Below, one piece after another: positions 17,918 through 26,128 of a stretch of DNA of 40,068 nucleotides. The stretch covers positions 1-40,068 of the forward strand of contig JAHHHC010000054.1 in the NCBI GenBank assembly GCA_019359515.1, read 5' to 3'. Under the pieces are notes generated by a model, which was not told the origin of the DNA, made no database searches, and saw only the letters and a program-made list of their open reading frames with translations. Source of the DNA: Desmonostoc vinosum HA7617-LM4. Lineage in GTDB: Bacteria > Cyanobacteriota > Cyanobacteriia > Cyanobacteriales > Nostocaceae. The translations under genes and the position numbers were made by a program. The stretch's first letter is position 1; each line of letters starts with the position of its first letter.

Positions 17918-19198
17918 TCATAAAGTGCGTCTAGTTACCAGGTCTTCATACATAGCAATCATTTTTTTGACGTTCATCATATACTCTTGATACACTTCTG
18001 GAGTTTCTGTGTTTGGCTCGATGATTAATTCGCCAATTGTATCATTAGCACGTCCATTAATTGAATCGATTAATAGATGTGGCATGGTGATATTTGTTTC
18101 GGCAATTTTTTTGATGGTCGTGTTAGGGTTATCCTGTTCAACTATAGCTTTTAATACTTGAATTTCCTGTTGTGGAAGCTTTTTGAGTAAGTCAATCCAT
18201 TCTTGAGGTAAGTTTTCTGATGCAATGACTTGACCACCTATCGATTCTAAAGGTTCAAGTAGTTCTGAAAAAGGAAATAAATCAATTTCATCTTCTTGTG
18301 TATTATCTAGTATTGGTTCTGGATTAAGTATTTCTATTTGTTGAAGTAATTCCCAAACTTGATTTTGGAGTAAATCTCGTTCTTCTTGGAGTAAGGAAAC
18401 TTGTCCTTGTAAATTCTTTAATTCGGTTTGTTGTGTTGCTAGTTGAGTTTGTAAAGAATTCAAGCTAGCTTCTAGGTCTTCTCGCTTGCTTGTTGTGGAT
18501 ACAAGTAATTGATTTTTGTTGTTTGCTTCAACTTCTAAGTCTTGAATTTTAATTCGCAATTCGTATAATTTTTCTTCTAATTGTGGTTTTAATCTACCTA
18601 GCAAGGTTAAATTGCTTTCAAGTTCTTGTTTTTCTTGCTGAAGTTCACATAGTTGAGTTTGTAATTGAGCGAGTTCAGCACGAGATACATTACAATTCAG
18701 TTCTAAACGGCGTTTTTCTGCTGTTAGGCTAGAAAGTGAATCGTTAAGTTCTGTTTGATTATTGTTTAGAGTATGCAGTTCGGTTGTTAGATTAATAAGT
18801 TCTGCTTCTAATTGCTTTCTTTGTCCGGCGAAAGAGCTTAATTCTCGGTGCAAACTATCTCTTTGATTACGAGATTCTGCCACTTGATTTTGCAGTTGCT
18901 TGGATTCTTTATATAATAAACTGTGTTGTTCTTCAACTTGGTTAACTTCTCTGACAACGCGAGATTTTAATCCCTCCATCTCTTTAATATGCTTGTGAAG
19001 CGAATTTAAGACAAGCATCTCATGATTTCGGCGTCGTCTATCTACAAATAATGCTGCTGCATAGGTGGCAAGTACAGTAATAGTACCTGTGACTAATGCC
19101 TGTTTAAAGTCCCAGTTAGGAACGAGACTCAGACCAAAACTTACACTAAAGGTAATTATGCCTAGAATAAATCGATTACTCACTATTGCTGATTGCAT
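17918..19198 (-). CDS. Membrane-anchored coiled-coil protein with TerB-C-like C-terminus
   Basis: A 426-residue protein in three parts. Two hydrophobic segments (about 10-27 and 34-53) form an N-terminal hairpin in the membrane, followed by the positive cluster DRRRRNHE. Residues about 60-300 are an unbroken coiled coil rich in Q, E and L, resembling SMC arms but without ATPase motifs. After an acidic linker, residues about 330-426 (LPQEWIDLLKKLPQQEIQVL, then IKKIAETNITMPHLLIDSIN and TIGELIIE) match the pattern of TerB-C domains, notably the mpxxLxDsIN...GxxII core. TerB-C usually sits on proteins with TerB-N; that part is absent here. It lies 26 bases after the DUF815 gene stop and upstream of the BrxD-like ATPase. 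The TerB-C call is by pattern only. Confidence 0.65.
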   Translation of the reverse strand: MQSAIVSNRFILGIITFSVSFGLSLVPNWDFKQALVTGTITVLATYAAALFVDRRRRNHEMLVLNSLHKHIKEMEGLKSRVVREVNQVEEQHSLLYKESKQLQNQVAESRNQRDSLHRELSSFAGQRKQLEAELINLTTELHTLNNNQTELNDSLSSLTAEKRRLELNCNVSRAELAQLQTQLCELQQEKQELESNLTLLGRLKPQLEEKLYELRIKIQDLEVEANNKNQLLVSTTSKREDLEASLNSLQTQLATQQTELKNLQGQVSLLQEERDLLQNQVWELLQQIEILNPEPILDNTQEDEIDLFPFSELLEPLESIGGQVIASENLPQEWIDLLKKLPQQEIQVLKAIVEQDNPNTTIKKIAETNITMPHLLIDSINGRANDTIGELIIEPNTETPEVYQEYMMNVKKMIAMYEDLVTRRTL

Positions 19199-19224
19199 AT
19201 TGCTTGTTGTTAATAATTAGTGAA

Positions 19225-20586
19225 TTAATTTTTTGGTTCCGTGTCAGATATGTTGTTATTATTACCAAGTATTGCTAAATCTGCTTTTAGAAAGTCCACA
19301 AATTGTCTTGCTGTACGTCCAGAACGCCCATTGTGACGAGTTGCCCACTGTAATGCTTGATATTCTAAATCTTCTTGGTTAATAGTAATGCTGGCTTGTG
19401 CTGCTAAATGCCGAACAATTTTTAAGTAAGTCTTTTGATCAGCTGGCTCAAAGGTTAATGTTAGACCAAAGCGATCGCTAAACGAAAGTTTTTCCTGCAT
19501 CGTATCCCAGGCATGGATTTCTTCATTATCTTTAGGTGCAGGTCTATCTGCAAAAAATTCCCGAACTAAGTGGCGACGATTGGAAGTAGCATAGATAACT
19601 ACATTTTGTGATCTAGCGGTCAAACTACCTTCTAAAACGACTTTCAGCGATTTAAAGGCATCGTCATCTTCTTCAAAGGAAAGGTCATCGACAAAAATAA
19701 TAAATTTTTGTGACAAACTCCGCAATTGTTCTACAATTTCTGGTAAGTCTTTTAAATCCGATTTAGCTACTTCTAATAATCGCAGCTGGCGATCGCTATA
19801 TTCATTCAACAAAGCTTTGACTAAAGAAGATTTTCCAGAACCACGACTACCGTAAAGTAGTACATGTAATGCTACCTGTTTTGATAACAAAAACTCTGTA
19901 TTCTTGAGCAAAGTATCGCGCTGAGACTCGTAACCAACAAGTGTACTCAGCTTCACTCGATCAGGCTCAGGAATACCAACAAACTGTCTATTTTGCCAGC
20001 GTAAAGCACGATACTCTGCAAATATACCTGAGCCAAATTGCCGATAGTAAGCTGCTAAATCTTTAACAGCATCACCCCAATTTTCTAATTGTTGCAAAGA
20101 CGTAATAAATTCTGTTTTGCCTCTTACTCCTTCTGACTCTTGATACCATACCACGGGTGAAATCGGCAGATGGGCTACAGCTTGTACCCACTCGCTCAAG
20201 GCAGCAGTGCTACATTCATAGAGACTCTGCAATATTTGTAAATCATGCTGAACTGCTGTGACTAAGGCTGGGGGTAAATCCTCAAAATCTTGCTGCTGAG
20301 CAAGCTTTGTAAAGGGATTCTCACAAAGCAGAACTTGAGTAATTAAATATTCTTCCCAGTTTTGATTTTTAGTAGCCAAAGCACAGAAGTAAGTGCCGTA
20401 GGCTTGCAGGCAACTTTGAGCATCGGCATCAGTGTAACGTATAGCTTGCAACAAATCAACAAATGCGCTCCCCACTTCGCTTTTCAGAAGCGATTGGTAC
20501 AGTAAAAGTGACGCTGCTTGGCGTTGGAGGAATTGAACCTTAGAGTAGGGCGAAGTATTTGCCGTAGGCATCGCTTGATTATCCAT
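19225..20586 (-). CDS. DUF815-like AAA+ ATPase
   Basis: A 453-residue protein. Residues 1-205 are helical with no motif I know. The AAA+ core follows: LVGYESQRDTLLKNTEFLL, Walker A YGSRGSGKSSLVKA (245-258), Walker B FIIFVDDLSFEEDDDAFKSL (from about 295), YATSNRRHLV (sensor 1), then LSFSDRFGLTLTF and GRSGRTARQFVDFL (sensor 2 region). These stretches are diagnostic of the DUF815 (PF05673) family, whose cellular role is not established. It is the first gene of the minus-strand block, 26 bases before the TerB-C-like gene, and diverges from the TMEM14 gene. Whether it belongs functionally to the downstream module is inferred from spacing and strand only. Confidence 0.85.
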   Translation of the reverse strand: MDNQAMPTANTSPYSKVQFLQRQAASLLLYQSLLKSEVGSAFVDLLQAIRYTDADAQSCLQAYGTYFCALATKNQNWEEYLITQVLLCENPFTKLAQQQDFEDLPPALVTAVQHDLQILQSLYECSTAALSEWVQAVAHLPISPVVWYQESEGVRGKTEFITSLQQLENWGDAVKDLAAYYRQFGSGIFAEYRALRWQNRQFVGIPEPDRVKLSTLVGYESQRDTLLKNTEFLLSKQVALHVLLYGSRGSGKSSLVKALLNEYSDRQLRLLEVAKSDLKDLPEIVEQLRSLSQKFIIFVDDLSFEEDDDAFKSLKVVLEGSLTARSQNVVIYATSNRRHLVREFFADRPAPKDNEEIHAWDTMQEKLSFSDRFGLTLTFEPADQKTYLKIVRHLAAQASITINQEDLEYQALQWATRHNGRSGRTARQFVDFLKADLAILGNNNNISDTEPKN

Positions 20587-20664
20587 TAATCAATTGAGTG
20601 AAGAGTTATGGTAAATTGTCTGCCGACTCTAGCAAGAAAATCAATATCTACATAGGTTTTAACA

Positions 20665-20985
20665 ATGAACTTGAGTATAATTGCTGCTCTTATCTACGGT
20701 ATTTTGGCAATTATTGGTGGCATAATTGGCTACATGCAAGCTAATAGTAAAGTTTCGCTACTCAGTGGTACTATTAGCGGTCTATTGCTCATTTTTGCTT
20801 CCTACTTGCAAATGCAAGGACAAACTTGGGCTTTGATTTTGGCTGCTTGCGTGACTGCGGTTTTAGTGGTTGTGTTTGCAGTTCGTTTAGCTAAAACTCG
20901 CAAATTCATACCTGCGGGATTGATGATTATTTTGGGAATGTTGGCATTGGTGGTAACAATCAATCAAATCTTTACCCTTAAGTAA
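20665..20985 (+). CDS. TMEM14 family membrane protein
   Basis: A 106-residue protein with four hydrophobic segments. The N-terminal GILAIIGGIIGYMQANSKVS and the LLSGTISGLLLIFASYLQ stretch are characteristic of TMEM14/UPF0136. The final segment is AGLMIILGMLALVVTI. Plant homologues (FAX proteins) export fatty acids from plastids, and the cyanobacterial members are presumed relatives. Transport of fatty acids or similar molecules here is inference. The gene stands alone, diverging from the DUF815 ATPase, and is followed by a repeat-rich gap. Confidence 0.85.
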   Translation: MNLSIIAALIYGILAIIGGIIGYMQANSKVSLLSGTISGLLLIFASYLQMQGQTWALILAACVTAVLVVVFAVRLAKTRKFIPAGLMIILGMLALVVTINQIFTLK

Positions 20986-21075
20986 GGTTAATCTCTCGGC
21001 AAAAACTATACTTGCTGTTTTTTGATCTGGTATAAATTTTTTTATTTTGATTAACTATCATAGTACAAGTGTATT

Positions 21076-21184
21076 AAATAATTCGTAATTCGTAATGACG
21101 CGACGCTCCTGTGTCGCTCTAAGCGAAGCTATGCCGCAGGCTTTACGCTGCGAAGCGCGTAATTAAGTTTTGTAATGGGGATTT
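21076..21184. repeat. Composite repeat, short copy
   Basis: It begins AAATAATTCGTAATTCGTAA and ends GTAATTAAGTTTTGTAATGG plus GGATTT. Between them lies a palindromic GC-rich block (GACGCGACGCTCC, CTCTAAGCGAAGCTATGCCG). The same ends bound the longer copy that follows directly. Confidence 0.85.
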
Positions 21185-21389
21185 AAATAATTCGTAATTC
21201 GTAATGACGCGACGCTCCTGTGTCGCTCTAAGCGAAGCTATGCCGTAGGCTTTACGCTGACGCTCGATGACTCCGCTCTAAGCGAAGCTATGCCGCAGGC
21301 TTTACGCTACGCTATCGCTACCGCTGACGCTCGAGGACTCGCTACCGCTTCGCTAACGCTAACGTAATTAAGTTTTGTAATGGGGATTT
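21185..21389. repeat. Composite repeat, long copy with extra palindromic blocks
   Basis: It shares both ends and the first 70 or so bases with the copy at 21076-21184. It then carries about 96 extra bases made of further GACGCTCGATGACTC and CTCTAAGCGAAGCTATGCCG blocks and GCTACGCTATCGCTACCGCT. The internal part therefore grew by repeat addition while the ends stayed fixed. Confidence 0.85.
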
Positions 21390-21966
21390 AAACTTTGAGA
21401 AAAATTAATTAGTACTCGCTTAAAACTTCCGGTTAACTTAGCTTTGTTATGATAAATAAAACTAATAGTGTTAAATGTTGTGCTTCACAGCACGAAGCAT
21501 ATCAGCCGGATTATTTTCGGCTGTAAGGGTGTGGGATGTAAAGGTGTAAGGGAAGAATCTAGCCCAAAACACGCATATACAGAGTAAGTGATTTATACAT
21601 GGAATTAAGGAAAATATGTATTTCGAGATACGTAGTACAAGAAATACATGTCCTTATCTCAACAGAAAAAGTAAATATCCTCATTTATCAACCAATACCA
21701 TTCAGTTAAAAAATACTGATGAAAATTTCATTAGTATATGGTGTTGCTATGCAACATCATGAAATGGGCGATCGCAATTAGTATGGGTCTTATTTGTTGT
21801 ATATTGCTTAATTAATAAGTACTCAAAGTTTAACGATATTTCCTGCGAGCAACTAATGACAAGTATCGACAAAATTATGTTTGAGATATGTCTTGGCAAC
21901 TCTTCTCAAGAATATAAAGATTTGATGTGTATTCAAGCAAAGTTTAAAGGTATAATCAAGGACTTG

Positions 21967-21987
21967 CTGCCATTTTGGCAGGTTTTT
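21967..21987 (+). terminator. Terminator-like hairpin upstream of the kinase gene
   Basis: CTGCC-ATTTT-GGCAG followed by GTTTTT. The stem is short but perfect and runs into a T tract. It lies about 150 bases before the kinase start, so it may end an upstream leader transcript or act as an attenuator. The evidence is modest. Confidence 0.35.
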
Positions 21988-22135
21988 ATCAGACAGATAA
22001 GATATTAGTAGATAGTACCAATAAAATTATTATTGTTATTCACACACTAGTTGCTATCTACCGAAAACTGCTAAAGCTAAGCCAGTTCTGATCTAGGTGA
22101 CTCTCTCAGCAATTTTAGGAACTAGGAAGTAATAC

Positions 22136-23374
22136 ATGGTATTATCATTGTCCTCTCAAAACGTTATCAAGTATCTGCAAGCAGCAGGTCTGTGTGGATT
22201 AGAAGATAGCAACTCAGCAGTATCTGATTTGCCAAAAAGTAGGAAAAAAAACTTTAATTTATTAGTGAATTTAGCAGATAATCACAAACTGCTAGTTAAA
22301 CAAGAACGCCACAAAAATAGTGATGAAACACCGCATGAATTGTATAATGAATGGCTGTTTTATCAACTACTACAGCAGTTTCCGGTTCTAGGAAATATTT
22401 CTGCGATCGCATCACCATTACTGCATTTTGATCAAGAAAATTCTATCCTTGTTCGTAATTACTTAAGCGAATATCTAGAACTAGAAAAATTCTACCGTTA
22501 TCACGATGTTTTTCCATCAGAAATTGCTGTAGCTATTGGCACTGCTTTAGCTGGTTTACATCGTGCAACCTTTAATCGCAAAGAGTATAAAAATTTTATG
22601 GCAACTGCCCCTCAAGGACAGTATCGCTATAGTTTTTACAATCCAGCACAAGGCATAGGGCCGATTGAACCAGAGATTTTTGGTGTAGTTCCCACAGAGG
22701 CATTAAAGTTTTATACTCTTTGTCAGCGCTACGAAAGTTTAGAATCAGCAATTGCAGATTTAGCCTACGAGTGGAATCCTTGCTGCTTAATTCATAATGA
22801 CTTAAATTTGAGCAATATCTTAGTTCATTCTAGATGGGAAAAGCTAGATAATTGCCTAGTGCGATTGATTGATTGGGAAGCTTGTTCTTGGGGAGACCCC
22901 GCTTTTGATTTAGGAACTTTAATCGCCAGCTATTTAAAAATTTGGCTCTCAAGTCTTGTAGTAGATCCTACCATCAATTTAGAAGAATCTCTGAATCTGG
23001 CAGTTACACCTTTAGAAGTATTACAACCTTCACTGCTGGCTCTAATTAGAGCTTATCTTGATGCTTTCCCTATGATTTTGGAATATCAAGGTGATTTTAT
23101 TACACGTGTGATCCAGTTTACCGGACTGACATTAGTTCATCAAATCCAAAACTTGATTACATATCACAAATGGTTTGATAATACTCACCTATGTATGCTG
23201 CAAATTGCTAAAGATTTACTGACAATGCCTGCACAATCTGTGTTAACTGTTTTTGGAATTTCTGAGCCAGAAATCCTTAAACCCGTTGCCAAAATTCACA
23301 AACTACCCCAACCCCAAAAAGAACAGCAGTTAGTTCGCATTTATTACGAAAAAACGCGATTACGTGGTTGTTAG
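22136..23374 (+). CDS. APH-fold kinase, probable RiPP dehydratase kinase subunit
   Basis: A 412-residue aminoglycoside-phosphotransferase-fold kinase. Visible sites are the ATP lysine in LLVKQE (K55), a glutamate in YNEW, the catalytic loop LIHNDLNLSNILV (H220, D222, N227) and the metal aspartate in LIDWEACSWGDPAFDLG (D246). AGGAAG lies six bases before the ATG. The HopA1-domain gene starts 55 bases downstream. In class V lanthipeptide and thioamitide pathways, an APH-like kinase phosphorylates Ser/Thr of the precursor and a HopA1-like protein eliminates phosphate. I infer the same split dehydratase here. The 65-residue spacing from start to the ATP lysine is normal for the fold. An antibiotic or sugar kinase is the alternative, but the HopA1 neighbour argues against it. 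Confidence 0.75.
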   Translation: MVLSLSSQNVIKYLQAAGLCGLEDSNSAVSDLPKSRKKNFNLLVNLADNHKLLVKQERHKNSDETPHELYNEWLFYQLLQQFPVLGNISAIASPLLHFDQENSILVRNYLSEYLELEKFYRYHDVFPSEIAVAIGTALAGLHRATFNRKEYKNFMATAPQGQYRYSFYNPAQGIGPIEPEIFGVVPTEALKFYTLCQRYESLESAIADLAYEWNPCCLIHNDLNLSNILVHSRWEKLDNCLVRLIDWEACSWGDPAFDLGTLIASYLKIWLSSLVVDPTINLEESLNLAVTPLEVLQPSLLALIRAYLDAFPMILEYQGDFITRVIQFTGLTLVHQIQNLITYHKWFDNTHLCMLQIAKDLLTMPAQSVLTVFGISEPEILKPVAKIHKLPQPQKEQQLVRIYYEKTRLRGC

Positions 23375-23429
23375 CTGGTAAAATATTTACTTGCGAGTAG
23401 TTATTTAATTTTGAGTTCTAAATTGATTA

Positions 23430-24521
23430 ATGCTAGATTCTTCTACCAATCAACTACTAAATTCTCTATTTGATATTGCTAGCAATATCCAGATTGAGTC
23501 AAACTTTTGTATTTATCATCCTCATTATCAACCCTTCGCACTGCCAACAAAAGTAGCCGACAGGTTTCAGCAAAACTCGGCGGCTTTACAACACAAATAT
23601 CTCACTTTATTGCTGCGAAATTTCCTCTATGGCATTTATTACAATGGTTCTCTACAACCAATTTTGGCAGTCAATGCTCATACTGCCAATTGCACACCAC
23701 ACCATAATTTAGAAAATCATTCAAGCTTGGCAGTTGATTGGGAATTTTATGAACAACTGCACAAATTTAATCATGGTAGAGGTTATTTTGACCCTAATTG
23801 GCAGGTGTTACGAAAAGAGCCTGATGGTAGTATGGCAGTAACTAAGGGCGATTTGACACTTTACATTGAGCCAGATTGTCATTTAGAGCATAGCAAGCAA
23901 TCGGCAAAGATAGGTGATGTAGTAGCAATTTGGATGCCCAAAAATCGATTGCAAAATGGTTGTTATTTGGCAGTTAGCAATGTTGGACAAGAACGGCAAA
24001 GTCACCCTAAAGCTGATTTAGGCACAGGCAGAATCTATTTTAATTTTAATGCCGATGGTGCGATCGCACTGATGGATAGCTTGACGCAGCAACTAAACGC
24101 AGCCGCAATTCCCTTTATTTTTCAGGTTCTCCACAATCCCTCGGCTTACGGACGCTATGACTCAGGGATACTATACTTTGAACGCCACGATTATCTGGTA
24201 ATTCGTGAAAGTTTGCAGGCTGTTTATCTGGAATATCAACGCCATTTCCGGGCTGAAATACCCTTGTTTACGAAGTTTTTAGCACCAGGGTTGGGTTTAG
24301 CTGAAGAACCAACTCAAAAGTTTGCAGCCTGTGAAAGTTTTGGGATGAATCGTTGTCAAATTGTCGCCAACGCTTTGTTAGACGCTTGGCAAAAAGGCAA
24401 GAATGCGATTGAGGAACGGATGAAGTCAATTGAACAACACTTTGCACATCATTTAGTTAATTTGCACTATCCTTATCTCAATCCCAGTTCCGATGATATA
24501 TATTTTCCTTTAAAATATTAA
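23430..24521 (+). CDS. HopA1-domain protein, probable RiPP phosphate lyase subunit
   Basis: A 363-residue protein whose second half matches the HopA1 effector domain: GDVVAIWMPKNRLQNGCYLA, then GRIYFNFNADGAIALMDSL, FQVLHNPSAYGRYDSGILYF, a variant of the KxxY.R.D..VLY signature, and VYLEYQRHFR. Near the C-terminus FGMNRCQIVANALLDAW agrees with the SFGxxRxxxxAxAL pattern of the family. HopA1 and its plant-pathogen relatives bind phosphothreonine. Homologues in class V lanthipeptide and thioamitide clusters act as lyases with an APH-like kinase. The upstream gene is such a kinase. No cyclase, YcaO or clear precursor gene is adjacent, so the substrate is unknown. Confidence 0.75.
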   Translation: MLDSSTNQLLNSLFDIASNIQIESNFCIYHPHYQPFALPTKVADRFQQNSAALQHKYLTLLLRNFLYGIYYNGSLQPILAVNAHTANCTPHHNLENHSSLAVDWEFYEQLHKFNHGRGYFDPNWQVLRKEPDGSMAVTKGDLTLYIEPDCHLEHSKQSAKIGDVVAIWMPKNRLQNGCYLAVSNVGQERQSHPKADLGTGRIYFNFNADGAIALMDSLTQQLNAAAIPFIFQVLHNPSAYGRYDSGILYFERHDYLVIRESLQAVYLEYQRHFRAEIPLFTKFLAPGLGLAEEPTQKFAACESFGMNRCQIVANALLDAWQKGKNAIEERMKSIEQHFAHHLVNLHYPYLNPSSDDIYFPLKY

Positions 24522-24703
24522 TTGCGTAAAAGGGACTGAGGATTAGGTAAGAGCAAAAGAAAGTTGAACTGTTTTACAGTGCAATGCGAAATTATAATCC
24601 TCAGTTTAAGCAAGTTTATAAAGATTATGTAAAGGAAAGGTGTAATTAGACACAGAATTCCTTGAGAAAAAGGATAAATTTTACTTATGTTTTTGGATAA
24701 TGC

Positions 24704-24755
24704 GCTTCTTTATCAAAGAAGTATTTTTTACAAAAAAATAAAATTACTTCTTTGC
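24704..24755 (+). terminator. Overlapping hairpins, possible terminator of the kinase-HopA1 operon
   Basis: CTTCTTTATCAAAGAAG forms a tight hairpin followed by TATTTTTT, which suits an intrinsic terminator. The right arm can also pair further on (CAAAGAAGTA near 24714 with TACTTCTTTG near 24746), so two structures are mutually exclusive. Confidence 0.4.
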
Positions 24756-24863
24756 AAGAAAAACTCAATTTTCAAACCTAACTTTACAACAAATTTACTT
24801 TCAAATAAAAAACTTGTAAATACTAGTACTGCATTAATAGCATGTATTGTAAATTACTAACTT

Positions 24864-24900
24864 ACATTAGTTTTTTAAGTAGTTAGAAAAAAACTAATGT
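24864..24900. repeat. Perfect 13-bp inverted repeat
   Basis: ACATTAGTTTTTT and AAAAAACTAATGT are perfect complements separated by about 11 bases. The hairpin is symmetrical, with T and A tracts in the arms, so it could terminate transcription in either direction. Confidence 0.6.
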
Positions 24901-25308
24901 ATGTAACAAAACTATTGTTCCCCACAATTGTAGTTAGAAGAATGCTTTTTGCTTGATATTGAGCTTGTCCAATTTTTACTCTCATCTGCCTTAGAAAGAC
25001 AGCTTTGTATATATTGTTTTTTCTTACCGCTTTACTAAATATATTTGTAATGTATCAGAACTGACACTTCTTTACATATTCAAGATTTAGTAAATAAGTT
25101 TACGTCAGTTTCAGATCATGATAATTAAATAATTAATAGCAAGTAGTTAATACTTCACTTATTAGCTTGCTATTACAAATTGTTGTGTAATTTATTACAC
25201 CCGACTACAAGCGATGCCTAGCTTTAATTAAAGCAACAGTCATATTTGCATTAATTAGGTCAGGCTTAAAATTGCTACCGTTTCATAAATTGCGTAGTTT
25301 TTTTGGCA

Positions 25309-25449
25309 ATGATTGCACAGCCAAGAACTAAGTTACAAAGAGCAGAAAAAGCTTTTGTAAACAAAGTTGCTTGGGTTGTGAAAGTAGCAAGCCCATACGT
25401 ACAAGTTAGATGTCTATTAATTGAATTGGAGGTATACAATGTTTACTAA
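25309..25449 (+). CDS. Possible 46-residue peptide upstream of the secreted protein
   Basis: ATG at 25309, TAA at 25447-25449. It overlaps the next gene by 11 bases. The product is basic (MIAQPRTKLQRAEKAFVNKV and on) with hydrophobic alternation in VAWVVKVASPYVQVRCLL. No ribosome binding site is seen. It could be a leader peptide or chance. Confidence 0.2.
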   Translation: MIAQPRTKLQRAEKAFVNKVAWVVKVASPYVQVRCLLIELEVYNVY

Positions 25450-25837
25450 TCGTTCAATTCGTCTACTTCTGTTTGTAGGTAGCATGACGATACCTGCAAC
25501 AATAGCTTTTGGAGCATCGGGAATACATGGACAGGAAGTACCAGTTGCACCAGCAATGGAGGAAGAGGTGGCTGTGCCCCTGTGGAATGCAGTGCAGCCT
25601 GCAAAATTAAAATGCAGTGATATAAAGATAGAAGATATATATGTAGACGGTTGGACTAAAACTCCTTACAAAGACGCAACAGATTTACTACAGAAAGAAT
25701 GTGCGAAATCTGGATGCAATGCAGACAACAGCACGATAGTATATATACCTGGCACAGGTGCATACGGAGGTAAAGACGTAATTAGAAGACGAGATAATAT
25801 TAGAGGTACAACTCTTTACCTTGCCAGCTGCAAATGA
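25439..25837 (+). CDS. Small secreted four-cysteine protein
   Basis: A 132-residue protein. TTGGAGG seven bases before the ATG fixes the start. The N-terminus is a signal peptide: positive MFTNRSIR, hydrophobic LLLFVGSMTIPATIAFG, with likely cleavage near ASG or GQE. The mature part has cysteines at 59, 88, 93 and 131, an even number that suits two disulfides, and a glycine-rich GTGAYGGKDVIRRRDN segment. The protein is periplasmic or exported. I do not recognise the family. A DsbA-like oxidoreductase gene lies 290 bases downstream on the same strand, which may be relevant to its folding. Confidence 0.7.
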   Translation: MFTNRSIRLLLFVGSMTIPATIAFGASGIHGQEVPVAPAMEEEVAVPLWNAVQPAKLKCSDIKIEDIYVDGWTKTPYKDATDLLQKECAKSGCNADNSTIVYIPGTGAYGGKDVIRRRDNIRGTTLYLASCK

Positions 25838-25858
25838 GTAAGCATTAGTGATGCATTA

Positions 25859-25935
25859 GTAGCGTGCGTTGTGGCGAAGCGCAACGCACCGCCAATGAGA
25901 TCAAGATGGTGCGTTAACGAAGTAACGCACGCTAC
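25859..25935. repeat. 77-base palindromic interspersed repeat
   Basis: GTAGCGTGCGTT at the left end pairs perfectly with AACGCACGCTAC at the right. Inside, AACGCACC pairs with GGTGCGTT. It forms a long hairpin of the kind found as intergenic repeats in cyanobacteria. Confidence 0.8.
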
Positions 25936-26128
25936 AAAAATAAAAATCTATCGCAACATTTTAACCTTGCCACGCCACTAGTGGACTGTTTCAGCTACTA
26001 ACTTCTTCTATAAAAATAACTGTGCTAGTACAGTATTTCTCAGTTGTGGAGAGTTTATGTCTCCACAACTGAATTCTTATTTCCTCGCTGCTCCATAGTA
26101 CAAAAGTAAGTATCCGTAAGGAGTTTTT

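Larger units (their letters stand above)
20986..22135. other. Long repeat-bearing intergenic region
   Basis: 1,150 bases between the TMEM14 and kinase genes. Bases 21076-21389 are two related composite repeats, listed separately. The rest has small frames only, such as 21599-21709 (36 codons) and 21856-22008 (50 codons, MTSIDKIMFEICLGNSSQEY at its start). Neither shows a good ribosome binding site. Small inverted pairs occur (GTATTTC...GAAATAC near 21617-21646; TGTTGC...GCAACA near 21742). There is no convincing RiPP precursor here for the downstream kinase-HopA1 pair. Confidence 0.5.
24522..25438. other. AT-rich gap downstream of the HopA1 gene
   Basis: 917 bases without a large gene. It holds two long inverted repeats (24704-24755 and 24864-24900, listed separately). 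A 21-codon frame at 24584-24649 starts MRNYNPQFKQ. A 46-codon frame at 25309-25449 overlaps the next gene. No peptide with a clear leader plus Ser/Thr/Cys-rich core was found. Confidence 0.5.

Noticed and set aside
21856-22008. RiPP precursor for the kinase-HopA1 pair
   Set aside because: The 50-codon frame has few Ser/Thr/Cys in its C-terminal half, contains a terminator-like hairpin and has no binding site.
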